Positions 1 through 5,625 of a stretch of 6,146 nt of DNA are shown here, piece by piece; positions within the stretch are counted from its first letter, which is position 1, and each line of letters starts with the position of its first letter. This stretch comes from Anaerolineae bacterium (GTDB taxonomy: Bacteria; Chloroflexota; Anaerolineae; Aggregatilineales; Phototrophicaceae), in contig JANQRM010000631.1 of NCBI GenBank assembly GCA_028284565.1, positions 1 to 6,146 of the forward strand, written 5' to 3'. Position numbers and translations under genes: made by a program. The notes beneath the pieces were generated by a model that was not told the DNA's origin, did not search any database, and saw only the letters and a program-made list of their open reading frames with translations.

Positions 1-1117
1 CTGTATCTGCCGAATCCGTAACATTGGTTGATGCCATCAAAATACCGTCAACATCATACAAATCTAACTGCGCCCGCAAGCCCGGATTGCCCCACGGACC
101 CACACCTACCGTAATCGTCTCACCTGCTACGGCATAAATCGAAAACTGAGCAAAATCGCCACTTCGCTCCAAATTGCCGATTACGGGTACGTGGTCTTGC
201 AGTCGGTTGCCTCGTATAGCCGGACTCAGCGTCGGTGTTGCAAACACAAATTCGCGTGTCGGTGTACTGTCCGGTGCATCCAACGTCGGCAATGCCACCG
301 CCCCCGTATTCATGGTTAATGAATAGGTCCCGAAGAAGCCACTCCCCGTCACTTGCAAGATATACAACCCATCCGACAGCACACGAAAATTACGAATCAT
401 CGCATTACGACCATTCCCACTGTTATCGTCCATCGCCATCGGATTGCCATCAGGGTCAAACAGTGTCAAAAACGGGTCAAGCGTCCCATCCACCCGCCCA
501 AGTTCGATATTGAATATCTGCCCCGCAGTCACGTCTAACGTATAAATATGCTCTGGCTCATCCTCATCCAGCACACCACCGCGTTCTTCACCCATCACCA
601 GCTCACTGATATACCGTCCAAATTCACTGTAGGGTGGTGTTGGTGTCGGAACCCCCACCACTTGCGGTATGGGAGTTGGTGTATAACTCGCTGGATTCAC
701 TTGGTCAGCATAACCCAAGCCAATGTCATATCCCCCCGATGCGCTGTTCGTTAAATCAACCCGCACCGTATACACGCCATCTATCGACAAAGTAGTCTCA
801 ATTGCCGTATCGCTCAACATTTCTGTGCCAGCTGGATCAAAGAGAGTTAACACCGTATCAACCAAGAGGCTGACGGTTCGTATTGTAATTTTGTCTCCAC
901 CCTTTGCCACGAACTGCCACACATCAGTTGGGTTGGATGAAGGAGTCAGCACGCCTGTTTCTACCTCCCAAAAATCTAACAAACGGATTGGCTCACCGTC
1001 AATCACAAACAAAGTTGGGGTCACTATTTGAGCAAGCGTTGGGAGGGGTTCTTCTGCTCCAGCCGTAGAACAAGCACTAAACAACAAACTACAGAGAACG
1101 ACGAGACAGCGATTCAT
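1..1117 (-). CDS. PPC-domain lipoprotein, C-terminus beyond left edge
   Basis: Open frame of 372 codons from ATG at 1117 with no stop before the left edge, so the gene is partial at its 3' end. The N-terminus is a short lipoprotein signal peptide: one Arg (R3), a hydrophobic stretch, then F-S-A-C with the lipidation Cys at residue 16 (Phe at -3 is a little off consensus). The mature protein should therefore be anchored outside the membrane. Three beta-rich segments at about 63-136, 176-270 and 306 to the edge resemble bacterial pre-peptidase C-terminal (PPC) domains, with recurring signatures LTLFDPAG, LTLFDPDG and LDLYDVDG, and GVYTVRV / GLYILQV. They are joined by Pro/Thr-rich linkers (about 145-162 and 275-298), a style common in Chloroflexota surface proteins. 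PPC domains usually flank a secreted peptidase or bind surfaces; no catalytic domain is visible here. No clear Shine-Dalgarno sequence precedes the start. Family assignment is fairly sure, function is unknown. Confidence 0.85.
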   Translation of the reverse strand, partial: MNRCLVVLCSLLFSACSTAGAEEPLPTLAQIVTPTLFVIDGEPIRLLDFWEVETGVLTPSSNPTDVWQFVAKGGDKITIRTVSLLVDTVLTLFDPAGTEMLSDTAIETTLSIDGVYTVRVDLTNSASGGYDIGLGYADQVNPASYTPTPIPQVVGVPTPTPPYSEFGRYISELVMGEERGGVLDEDEPEHIYTLDVTAGQIFNIELGRVDGTLDPFLTLFDPDGNPMAMDDNSGNGRNAMIRNFRVLSDGLYILQVTGSGFFGTYSLTMNTGAVALPTLDAPDSTPTREFVFATPTLSPAIRGNRLQDHVPVIGNLERSGDFAQFSIYAVAGETITVGVGPWGNPGLRAQLDLYDVDGILMASTNVTDSADT

Positions 1118-1155
1118 AAGCAAGCTAAATATCAATTTCTGGTCACAATCGCACT

Positions 1156-1161
1156 ACTATA
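1156..1161 (-). promoter_or_regulatory. Candidate -10 box for the lipoprotein gene
   Basis: Read on the minus strand this is TATAGT, 38 bases upstream of the lipoprotein ATG. The hexamer 17 bases further upstream (ATGTGA) matches TTGACA poorly, so the call rests on the -10 and its position only. Confidence 0.25.
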
Positions 1162-1356
1162 ACGCGCTCTCCCCAAATTCACATAGTACATTCGGTATTT
1201 CCTGAACTAACATGGTTACTCGCCAAATACCTCGCCTGCTTACGTTCAATAGCCGAATATGGAGTGATATGCAGTGGCAGAGCAAACAACGTAAAAAGCG
1301 CAACCAATTTCGTCAATAATGGAACTGTAAGAAAATCTAACTTGTTATTTTCTAAA

Positions 1357-1380
1357 AGCTGACTTGCTGACAAGCTGATT
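1357..1380. repeat. Three octamers of AGCTGANN type
   Basis: AGCTGACT, TGCTGACA and AGCTGATT follow one another without gaps at 1357, 1365 and 1373, a strict period of 8. The same CTGA core recurs in the larger array starting about 90 bases downstream, so the two look like parts of one degenerate repeat field. Confidence 0.7.
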
Positions 1381-1464
1381 CCTAATACCCGATGCAGATG
1401 CATCACATGAAAAGGGCTTTCTGTGATAGAGTGATACAGAACGTATGTTTTTCAAAGTTTAAAT

Positions 1465-1570
1465 CCTGATGGCTGATGACTGACCCCTGAAAGCTCAATT
1501 GCACCTTAACAATACTGAGAGCTGACCTGCTGACCGCTGAAATGCTAAGAATCTGATGTCTGAAATCTAA
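1465..1570. repeat. Degenerate 7/8-base CTGA repeat array
   Basis: CTGA or a one-base variant (CTCA, CTAA) begins at 1466, 1473, 1480, 1487, 1494, then 1515, 1522, 1530, 1537, 1545, 1553, 1560 and 1567. Every step is 7 or 8 bases, and the gap between 1494 and 1515 is exactly 21, so the phase is kept across a decayed part. Consensus unit is roughly GCTGANN. Short tandem heptamers are known from intergenic DNA of filamentous cyanobacteria (the STRR class); this array resembles them in unit length and looseness, but no relationship can be shown from the window. Confidence 0.75.
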
Positions 1571-1739
1571 AGCAAACCCAAAATCAACTTTATCTGTCGT
1601 TACGACTGGAACGCGCCTCCCAACCGTCGAAAACATATATCATCCGCGCGACGGGAAACATTGCGACAAATAACCTTGAAACGAAACCCTAACTTTCAGA
1701 TGATAACAAAACTAAACACCTACATGACAACGCATCGAC

Positions 1740-1745
1740 TATAAT
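1740..1745 (+). promoter_or_regulatory. Candidate -10 box (TATAAT) for the TPR gene
   Basis: Perfect TATAAT lying 24 bases before the GTG start of the TPR gene. The surrounding ACTATAATA is identical to that at 4188-4196 upstream of the receiver gene. No good -35 hexamer lies 16-18 bases upstream. Transcription would begin near 1752, giving a very short leader that just includes the ribosome binding site. Confidence 0.45.
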
Positions 1746-1753
1746 AGGTCCTA

Positions 1754-1759
1754 GAGGAG
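1754..1759 (+). promoter_or_regulatory. Ribosome binding site of the TPR gene
   Basis: GAGGAG sits 10 bases before the GTG at 1770 and supports that non-ATG start. A second purine run, AGGGGA at 1761-1766, is rather close to the start. Confidence 0.5.
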
Positions 1760-1769
1760 TAGGGGATAC

Positions 1770-3098
1770 GTGAATCCAAACGAGCGACTACAACAAGGCG
1801 TACAAGCCCTCCGTGATGGCGACCTAGCACAAGGACGAGATATTGCCTTGCAACTCCTCAAACAAGACGACACCAACGAACAAGTCTGGCTCCTCCTCGT
1901 CAAATCACTGACGGACCCACAAAAACAACGTATCTGTCTCCAACACATCCTAACACTCAACCCAGCCAATGCCACAGCGCAACGCTGGCTTGCACAACTT
2001 GCTACCGTGCCGACACCACAACAACTCACGACAGCGCAACGTCAACAAATTCAAAAATGGGAAAAAGAAGCCAAAGTCTATCAAAAACGGCGGGACGATA
2101 GCTCTGCACTTAACCGTTGGCATCAAATCCTTCGACTCCAACCTGACCATGAGAATGCCTTGCGCTATGCTATCCCTCACTTAATGCAAAGTGGACAAGT
2201 CCGCGCATCCCAAAAATTACTGGATAATGCCGTTGCCTTTGGCACACAAAATGCCTCAATTGTGCTGACTGCTATCGACCTCTATCGCAATCAAGGCAAT
2301 CACAGCCGTATCGATTCGCTTTATGAACATCTGGTCACGCTCAATAATGTCCCGACCAAAGACTTGCTGAAGATGGTTGAAGACCTTGAAAAACGTGCGG
2401 CAGGATTATGGATCATTCGGCTACTCGATCAAGCCATCACACACAAACCCACCGACCAACAATTGCTCAATCGAATGGGAGACCTATTAAACAAACAAAA
2501 GATGCAACAAGAGGCACTCAACTTTTTCGAGCGTTCTGTCCAAGTGAATGCTCAATCAAAGCAAGGTCGCTATGCCGACAAACAACTCTCCAATTCAGTA
2601 CCCGTTATCACTGACTCAATACGTGGAAGCATCGGCTTGGCTTGGCGTGAAGCCATTGGGATAACCCTTGTATTCTTCTTAATGGCATTTCAGGATGCCG
2701 GACTCAACATCTCACAAATGACACTTCGCCATATCTTAGGGATAGTAATCGCTCTGGTCGGAGGATACCTTGTTGTGACTGCCACAACATCCCCTCAACA
2801 ACATCCCATTGCAGGCTGGCTCGGTGGCAAAGTCTCAAAGAAGAAAAACGAACCAAAGCGCAAAGTCAAAACATCCCAAGCACAAAACACGAGTTCTCAA
2901 ATTCAAGTGCCCACGTCCTTACCCAAAATTCCCACCCTCATCCGCATCATACTGGGCGGATTAGGGAGTGCCATGCTCGTGATTGCCTTTGTACTTGTCT
3001 TCGCCACCGCCATCTTCCTGCTCCAGCAAGACACACTCATTCTTGACAGCGACTACTATCGTTTTCTCGATTATTACGAAAGCGTAACTGCCCCATGA
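1770..3098 (+). CDS. TPR-repeat protein with three C-terminal membrane helices
   Basis: A 442-residue protein starting at GTG 1770, chosen because the purine-rich GAGGAG lies just upstream and the first helix begins at once. Residues about 4-270 are helical and TPR-like: an N-terminal unit with 'GDLAQGRDIALQLLKQD', then 'CLQHILTLNPANATAQRWL', a charged linker near 85-110, 'ALNRWHQILRLQPDHENAL' (113-131) and a last unit near 232-262. Predicted membrane helices follow at about 291-308, 321-339 and 393-418, with a lysine-rich loop (355-368) between the second and third. There is no signal peptide, so the TPR part should be cytoplasmic and serve as a protein-binding platform at the membrane. The rhomboid gene follows on the same strand after 169 bases and may be co-transcribed. 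The family is typical of Chloroflexota hypothetical proteins; partner and exact function are unknown. Confidence 0.85.
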   Translation: MNPNERLQQGVQALRDGDLAQGRDIALQLLKQDDTNEQVWLLLVKSLTDPQKQRICLQHILTLNPANATAQRWLAQLATVPTPQQLTTAQRQQIQKWEKEAKVYQKRRDDSSALNRWHQILRLQPDHENALRYAIPHLMQSGQVRASQKLLDNAVAFGTQNASIVLTAIDLYRNQGNHSRIDSLYEHLVTLNNVPTKDLLKMVEDLEKRAAGLWIIRLLDQAITHKPTDQQLLNRMGDLLNKQKMQQEALNFFERSVQVNAQSKQGRYADKQLSNSVPVITDSIRGSIGLAWREAIGITLVFFLMAFQDAGLNISQMTLRHILGIVIALVGGYLVVTATTSPQQHPIAGWLGGKVSKKKNEPKRKVKTSQAQNTSSQIQVPTSLPKIPTLIRIILGGLGSAMLVIAFVLVFATAIFLLQQDTLILDSDYYRFLDYYESVTAP

Positions 3099-3262
3099 AT
3101 GCCTTATCTTTACGAGTTGTCTCATTTTATGCTGGAAACCTTTTAAACGAGATTCGCCAATGCAAAGGGTCGAAAGAAGTAACTTGTTACTCGGAACTCA
3201 TCAATCGTTACACACTACAAAACAAAAATACTAACAACCAACAACTAATCACTATCGACTAA
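3095..3262 (+). CDS. Doubtful 55-residue ORF overlapping the TPR stop
   Basis: An ATG overlaps the TPR stop codon as ATGA and opens a 55-codon frame ending at 3262, five bases before the rhomboid start. The spacing is that of a translationally coupled gene. Against this, the protein resembles nothing I know. Its last third is rich in Asn, Gln and Thr because it reads through the ACTAAYN heptamer array, and there is no ribosome binding site of its own beyond coupling. It is more likely chance than a real gene. Confidence 0.2.
   Translation: MNALSLRVVSFYAGNLLNEIRQCKGSKEVTCYSELINRYTLQNKNTNNQQLITID
3178..3191. repeat. Small inverted repeat AGTAAC-TT-GTTACT
   Basis: Six-base perfect arms around a two-base centre, in the gap between the TPR and rhomboid genes. 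The inner decamer TAACTTGTTA also occurs at 1338-1347, in the other intergenic region. No T-run follows, so it is not a classical terminator; it could be a protein site or chance. Confidence 0.35.
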
Positions 3263-3264
3263 AT
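3230..3264. repeat. Five tandem ACTAAYN-like heptamers
   Basis: ACTAACA, ACCAACA, ACTAATC, ACTATCG and ACTAAAT are joined without gaps, with AC at each unit start at exactly 7-base steps. The run ends three bases before the rhomboid ATG, in the place where a Shine-Dalgarno sequence would be expected; none is seen. Unit length matches the CTGA array at 1465-1570, and the core (CTAA against CTGA) differs by one base. Confidence 0.7.
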
Positions 3265-3267
3265 CCC

Positions 3268-4143
3268 ATGCTCTTTCTCGAATACATACTCCTACCCCTC
3301 ATTCGCTTCATCGCCACCAACCCCCTTGCTGTGGCAGATACCCAGTCGGTACGGTATCGCTCCAGACCATGGATGACTCTGCTTCTCATTGTCGTCAACA
3401 TAGTCGTCTTCCTCGTCTGGCAAGGCTACTTGGCATTACTCACCGCAAACAACGAACCGCAATTGTTGTCTGCCATCACTCACCTCACTGAAAACTCGTG
3501 GCAATACGGCATTCGCGCACCTTATCTCTACGAAGGCTACAGCGTCGGCGCACTTACCAGTATCACCAGTATGTTCATGCACGCAGACATCATGCACCTC
3601 TTCAGCAACATGCTCGGCTTATGGGCATTTGGTCGTCGCCTTGAAGACGCTTGCGGCGCATGGCGTTTCCTGCTCTACTTCTTATTAGCAGGTATGGTAT
3701 CTGGAATCGGAACCGTCATCATTGTCCCGCCCGATAGCCAATTTGGTTGGGACACTCCCGGCATTGGGGCAAGTGGGGCGGTCTTTGGCTTAATGGGAGC
3801 TTACCTATTGCTTTTCCCCGCCTCATCTATCAGTTGCTTATGGGGCGTGGGCATCTTCTTTCGCGGGATTTACGTTCTCCTCAATCGTCTCACAAGGGGC
3901 GGAATCAGCGACAAATCCAGCCGTGCCTTATGGCGTTGGACAACCGATATTCCCGCCATATTTGTCGTACTCCTTTTCGTCTGGGATGACTTTCTCGATG
4001 CCTTTGCCATCATCGGGGAAGGTGCAGAATTACAAGGTGTGAACGTGATTGCTCACCTCACAGGATTCCTTAGTGCCATCACGATTTTCTTTTTCGTTCG
4101 CAAAGACCTCCTCAATCGGTATCTCAAAAGACGTAATTTATAA
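3268..4143 (+). CDS. Rhomboid family intramembrane serine protease
   Basis: A 291-residue multi-pass membrane protein of peptidase family S54, which cuts substrate helices inside the membrane. Catalytic Ser169 sits in GIGASGAVFG (the GxSG motif) and its partner is His263 in VIAHLTGFLSA. H105, H110 and N114 in HADIMHLFSNM match the HxxxxHxxxN motif that stabilises the oxyanion in GlpG. Helices lie roughly at 36-57, 106-126, 131-153, 166-186, 228-248 and 256-277, with a further hydrophobic segment at about 190-206. The Ser-to-His distance is 94 residues against 53 in E. coli GlpG, because of an extra hydrophobic segment and basic loop near 190-225. The hydrophobic N-terminal 20 residues precede the usual 'SRPWMTLLLIVVN' start of the core. 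No Shine-Dalgarno precedes the ATG, so translation may depend on coupling or be leaderless-like. Same strand as the TPR-membrane gene, a plausible partner. Confidence 0.95.
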   Translation: MLFLEYILLPLIRFIATNPLAVADTQSVRYRSRPWMTLLLIVVNIVVFLVWQGYLALLTANNEPQLLSAITHLTENSWQYGIRAPYLYEGYSVGALTSITSMFMHADIMHLFSNMLGLWAFGRRLEDACGAWRFLLYFLLAGMVSGIGTVIIVPPDSQFGWDTPGIGASGAVFGLMGAYLLLFPASSISCLWGVGIFFRGIYVLLNRLTRGGISDKSSRALWRWTTDIPAIFVVLLFVWDDFLDAFAIIGEGAELQGVNVIAHLTGFLSAITIFFFVRKDLLNRYLKRRNL

Positions 4144-4189
4144 TTGTAATTATTTGTAATCTTAATGCTAAATTTCGTCTTTATTCAAC

Positions 4190-4195
4190 TATAAT
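4190..4195 (+). promoter_or_regulatory. Candidate -10 box (TATAAT) for the receiver gene
   Basis: Perfect TATAAT in an AT-rich stretch 47 bases after the rhomboid stop, in the same ACTATAATA context as at 1738-1746. No convincing -35. If used, transcription starts near 4202 and the receiver gene has a leader of about 190 bases carrying both inverted repeats below. Confidence 0.45.
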
Positions 4196-4207
4196 AAAGC
4201 TAGAAAA

Positions 4208-4254
4208 TGAAATAAATTGAGAGAGGCGTGAGGCAAAACCTCACATTTATTTCA
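4208..4254 (+). terminator. Two-part hairpin: rhomboid terminator or leader element
   Basis: Inner stem GTGAGG / CCTCAC (4228-4233 with 4239-4244) closes a CAAAA loop and is followed by ATTTATTT, which fits a weak intrinsic terminator for the rhomboid gene. An outer stem TGAAATAAAT / ATTTATTTCA (4208-4217 with 4245-4254) is perfect over 10 bp. The two stems are flush on the 3' side, with a 10-base one-sided bulge (4218-4227) on the 5' side. The bulge contains a second GAGG (4223-4226) that could pair with CCTC instead. Because a TATAAT lies upstream, this may equally be part of the leader of the receiver gene. Confidence 0.5.
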
Positions 4255-4273
4255 AATCAGCTTACAAACGACT

Positions 4274-4312
4274 AATTTTATTAGAATTCGGTTGGTAAAT
4301 TCTAATGGAATT
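4274..4312 (+). promoter_or_regulatory. 15-bp leader hairpin upstream of the receiver gene
   Basis: Arms 4274-4288 and 4298-4312 pair over all 15 positions, 13 Watson-Crick and two adjacent G-U pairs, around the 9-base loop CGGTTGGTA. The G-U pairs work only in RNA copied from the plus strand, which favours a transcript structure over a DNA site, though the stem has only one G-C pair. A TTG at 4292 that could open a longer receiver frame falls inside the loop. Confidence 0.45.
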
Positions 4313-4380
4313 TTAACTTGTAATGCAAATTTTAAGGTGAAGAAACCGAGTTCTGATGTTATGCTAGCAATCGGACAGGC

Positions 4381-4384
4381 AGGA
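4381..4384 (+). promoter_or_regulatory. Ribosome binding site deciding the receiver start
   Basis: AGGA, within GGCAGGACA, lies six bases before ATG 4391. Neither the in-frame ATG at 4361 nor the TTG at 4292 has a comparable site, so 4391 is preferred. Confidence 0.55.
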
Positions 4385-4390
4385 CAATAC

Positions 4391-4804
4391 ATGAGCAAAG
4401 CATTGCGGGGCTTAACGGCGTTAATTGTGGAGGATAATCAGGGTGGCAGTACCCTGATGGCTATGATTCTCCGTCGTTTGGGCATCAACGTTTATACAAA
4501 CGACACCGGAGAAGGCATTCCAGAACTGTTGGAAATCATGCCAGAGTCCCCTCATTTTATCTTTCTTGATCTCTCGCTTCCGCGTCGTACAGGGTTCGAG
4601 ATTTTAGCATCGCTAAGGCAAGTTCCTGAGCTGTTCGATACTAAAATCGTCGCGATTACTGCTTCTGATCCCTATGAGATGATTCCCAAATGCCAAGAAG
4701 CCGGTTTCGATAGCTTCATCCTCAAACCCATCCGACGGGACAAATTTGTTAATCTCATTAATCGTATCCACGCCGGAGAAGTTGTTTGGGATAACCTATA
4801 CTAG
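4391..4804 (+). CDS. Stand-alone CheY-like response regulator receiver
   Basis: With the start at ATG 4391 the protein has 137 residues and is a single receiver domain with no output domain. Visible hallmarks: acidic pair E14-D15 in ALIVEDN, phosphoacceptor D60 in FIFLDLSLPRRTGFEIL, T90 in VAITASD, and K112-P113 in FILKPIRRDKF. These are all the residues needed for phosphotransfer and the switch, so it is probably active. Single-domain receivers act by binding partners or passing phosphate on, in the cytoplasm. No histidine kinase is in the window, so its partner is unknown. A longer frame reaches TTG 4292 (170 residues), but the added part looks like leader sequence. The gene has its own candidate promoter and a structured leader, and its end overlaps the convergent hydrolase gene by 9 bp. 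Confidence 0.9.
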   Translation: MSKALRGLTALIVEDNQGGSTLMAMILRRLGINVYTNDTGEGIPELLEIMPESPHFIFLDLSLPRRTGFEILASLRQVPELFDTKIVAITASDPYEMIPKCQEAGFDSFILKPIRRDKFVNLINRIHAGEVVWDNLY

Positions 4805-5608
4805 CGCTTTGCATCCATTCGTGAGCGTTCCGATTGCTGGAATGGTAATGCTTACTGAGTCCCCATCCTTCAAAAACTGAGGTGGATTCATAGCTTTCCC
4901 CACACCCGACGGCGTACCAGTCAAAATCACATCGCCTGCGTAGAGCGTAAACATTCGTGAAAGATATGAGACCAGCTCAGCAACACCAAAAACCATATCA
5001 CGGGTGCGTCCGTCTTGCATCAATTGTCCATTCACCTCTGTCTGAATCGTCAATGATTGCGGGTCAGGGATGTCATCAGCCGTCACAATAAAAGGACCCA
5101 GTGGACAAAAGGTGTCCAAGCCCTTCGCGCGTGTCCATTGCCCATCCCTCGATTGTAAATCTCGCGCACTCACATCATTGGCAATTGTATATCCAAAGAC
5201 GAAATCGAGTGCTTCAGCTTCAGACACATTGCGCGCGGTCTTCCCAATGATAACAGCCAACTCGCCTTCCCAGTCAACCTTATTTGTAATAGATGGACTC
5301 CACCGAATCGTCTCTTGATGAGCAATCACAGCACTAGGTACGACTGCAAAAATCAAAGGCTTAGTGGGGACATCTGCGCCGACTTCTTGAGCGTGTTCGA
5401 CATAGTTTCGTCCAATCGCTAGGAGCTTGCTCGGACGCACCGGAGCTAGTATTTTGACCAAATCCAATGCAAGTGAGTCGCCAGTAGTCTCAAAGTTTCC
5501 CGCCTCGACAACGGCTTGTATATCACTGCTAAAAAGGGGTTTGATATTGTCTTCATCCACAATACCAACAGCTTCTTGATCGTCATAACTATAACGAACT
5601 AGTTTCAT
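4796..5608 (-). CDS. Fumarylacetoacetate hydrolase family protein
   Basis: A 270-residue enzyme of the FAH superfamily (YcgM / FAHD1 / HpcE-like), whose members hydrolyse, decarboxylate or isomerise 2-keto or beta-diketo acids using a divalent metal; the substrate cannot be read from sequence. The N-terminal cap of about 55 residues precedes the catalytic core, of normal length for the family. Metal ligands by family comparison are E114 and E116 in DWEGELAVIIG and D145 in ANDVSARDLQ. K163 in RAKGLDTFCPLGPF, H72 in IGRNYVEHAQEVG and the LTGTPSGVG turn (229-237) are also present. The usual Lys in the 'FxK' stretch is replaced: here PLIFAVVPSAV (84-94). The start at ATG 5608 follows AAGGAAA. It lies 17 bases after the glycosyltransferase stop and is probably co-transcribed with it, although the functions do not obviously connect. 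Confidence 0.93.
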   Translation of the reverse strand: MKLVRYSYDDQEAVGIVDEDNIKPLFSSDIQAVVEAGNFETTGDSLALDLVKILAPVRPSKLLAIGRNYVEHAQEVGADVPTKPLIFAVVPSAVIAHQETIRWSPSITNKVDWEGELAVIIGKTARNVSEAEALDFVFGYTIANDVSARDLQSRDGQWTRAKGLDTFCPLGPFIVTADDIPDPQSLTIQTEVNGQLMQDGRTRDMVFGVAELVSYLSRMFTLYAGDVILTGTPSGVGKAMNPPQFLKDGDSVSITIPAIGTLTNGCKALV

Positions 5609-5612
5609 GTTG

Positions 5613-5619
5613 TTTCCTT
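5613..5619 (-). promoter_or_regulatory. Ribosome binding site of the FAH-family gene
   Basis: AAGGAAA on the minus strand; its AAGGA core ends six bases before the ATG at 5608. It is the clearest Shine-Dalgarno match in the window and lies in the 17-base gap after the upstream stop codon. Confidence 0.7.
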
Positions 5620-5625
5620 ACAAAT

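Larger units (their letters stand above)
1118..1769. other. Divergent intergenic region with repeats
   Basis: This 652-base stretch lies between the divergent lipoprotein and TPR genes. I see no convincing gene in it. Two minus-strand frames (75 and 77 codons) exist, but their sequences resemble no family, and the repeat array runs through both frames. It contains candidate promoters at either end, the CTGA-centred phased repeats annotated separately, a direct repeat GTGATAGA/GTGATACA at 1423-1438, and an AT-rich hairpin at 1330-1353 (AGAAAA and TTTTCT around TAAC-TT-GTTA, with a two-base bulge). The hairpin has no following T-run, so it is not called a terminator. Confidence 0.6.

Noticed and set aside
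235..1031. Plus-strand frames of 61-102 codons opposite the lipoprotein gene
   Set aside because: They are shadows of the minus-strand lipoprotein frame, which has a signal peptide and PPC domain patterns; the plus-strand translations are low-complexity His/Ser/Pro sequence.
1357..1570. CRISPR array
   Set aside because: Units are 7-8 bases with no spacers and no long conserved repeat, and no cas genes are near.
1179..1636. Two minus-strand frames of 75 and 77 codons that overlap by ATGA
   Set aside because: Their translations have no family resemblance or ribosome binding site, and the repeat array runs through them.
1751..2614. Frames on both strands inside the TPR gene
   Set aside because: They overlap a 442-codon gene with clear TPR and membrane features, and their Cys/Arg- or Thr-rich products look like out-of-frame readings.
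3178..3191. Terminator between the TPR and rhomboid genes
   Set aside because: The stem is only six base pairs with a two-base loop and no following T-run.
4292..4390. TTG start giving a 170-residue receiver protein
   Set aside because: The TTG lies in the loop of a long inverted repeat, lacks a ribosome binding site, and the added 33 residues are not part of a receiver domain; ATG 4391 has AGGA at good spacing.
5070..5318. Plus-strand 82-codon frame within the hydrolase gene
   Set aside because: It is opposite the conserved catalytic core of the FAH-family gene.
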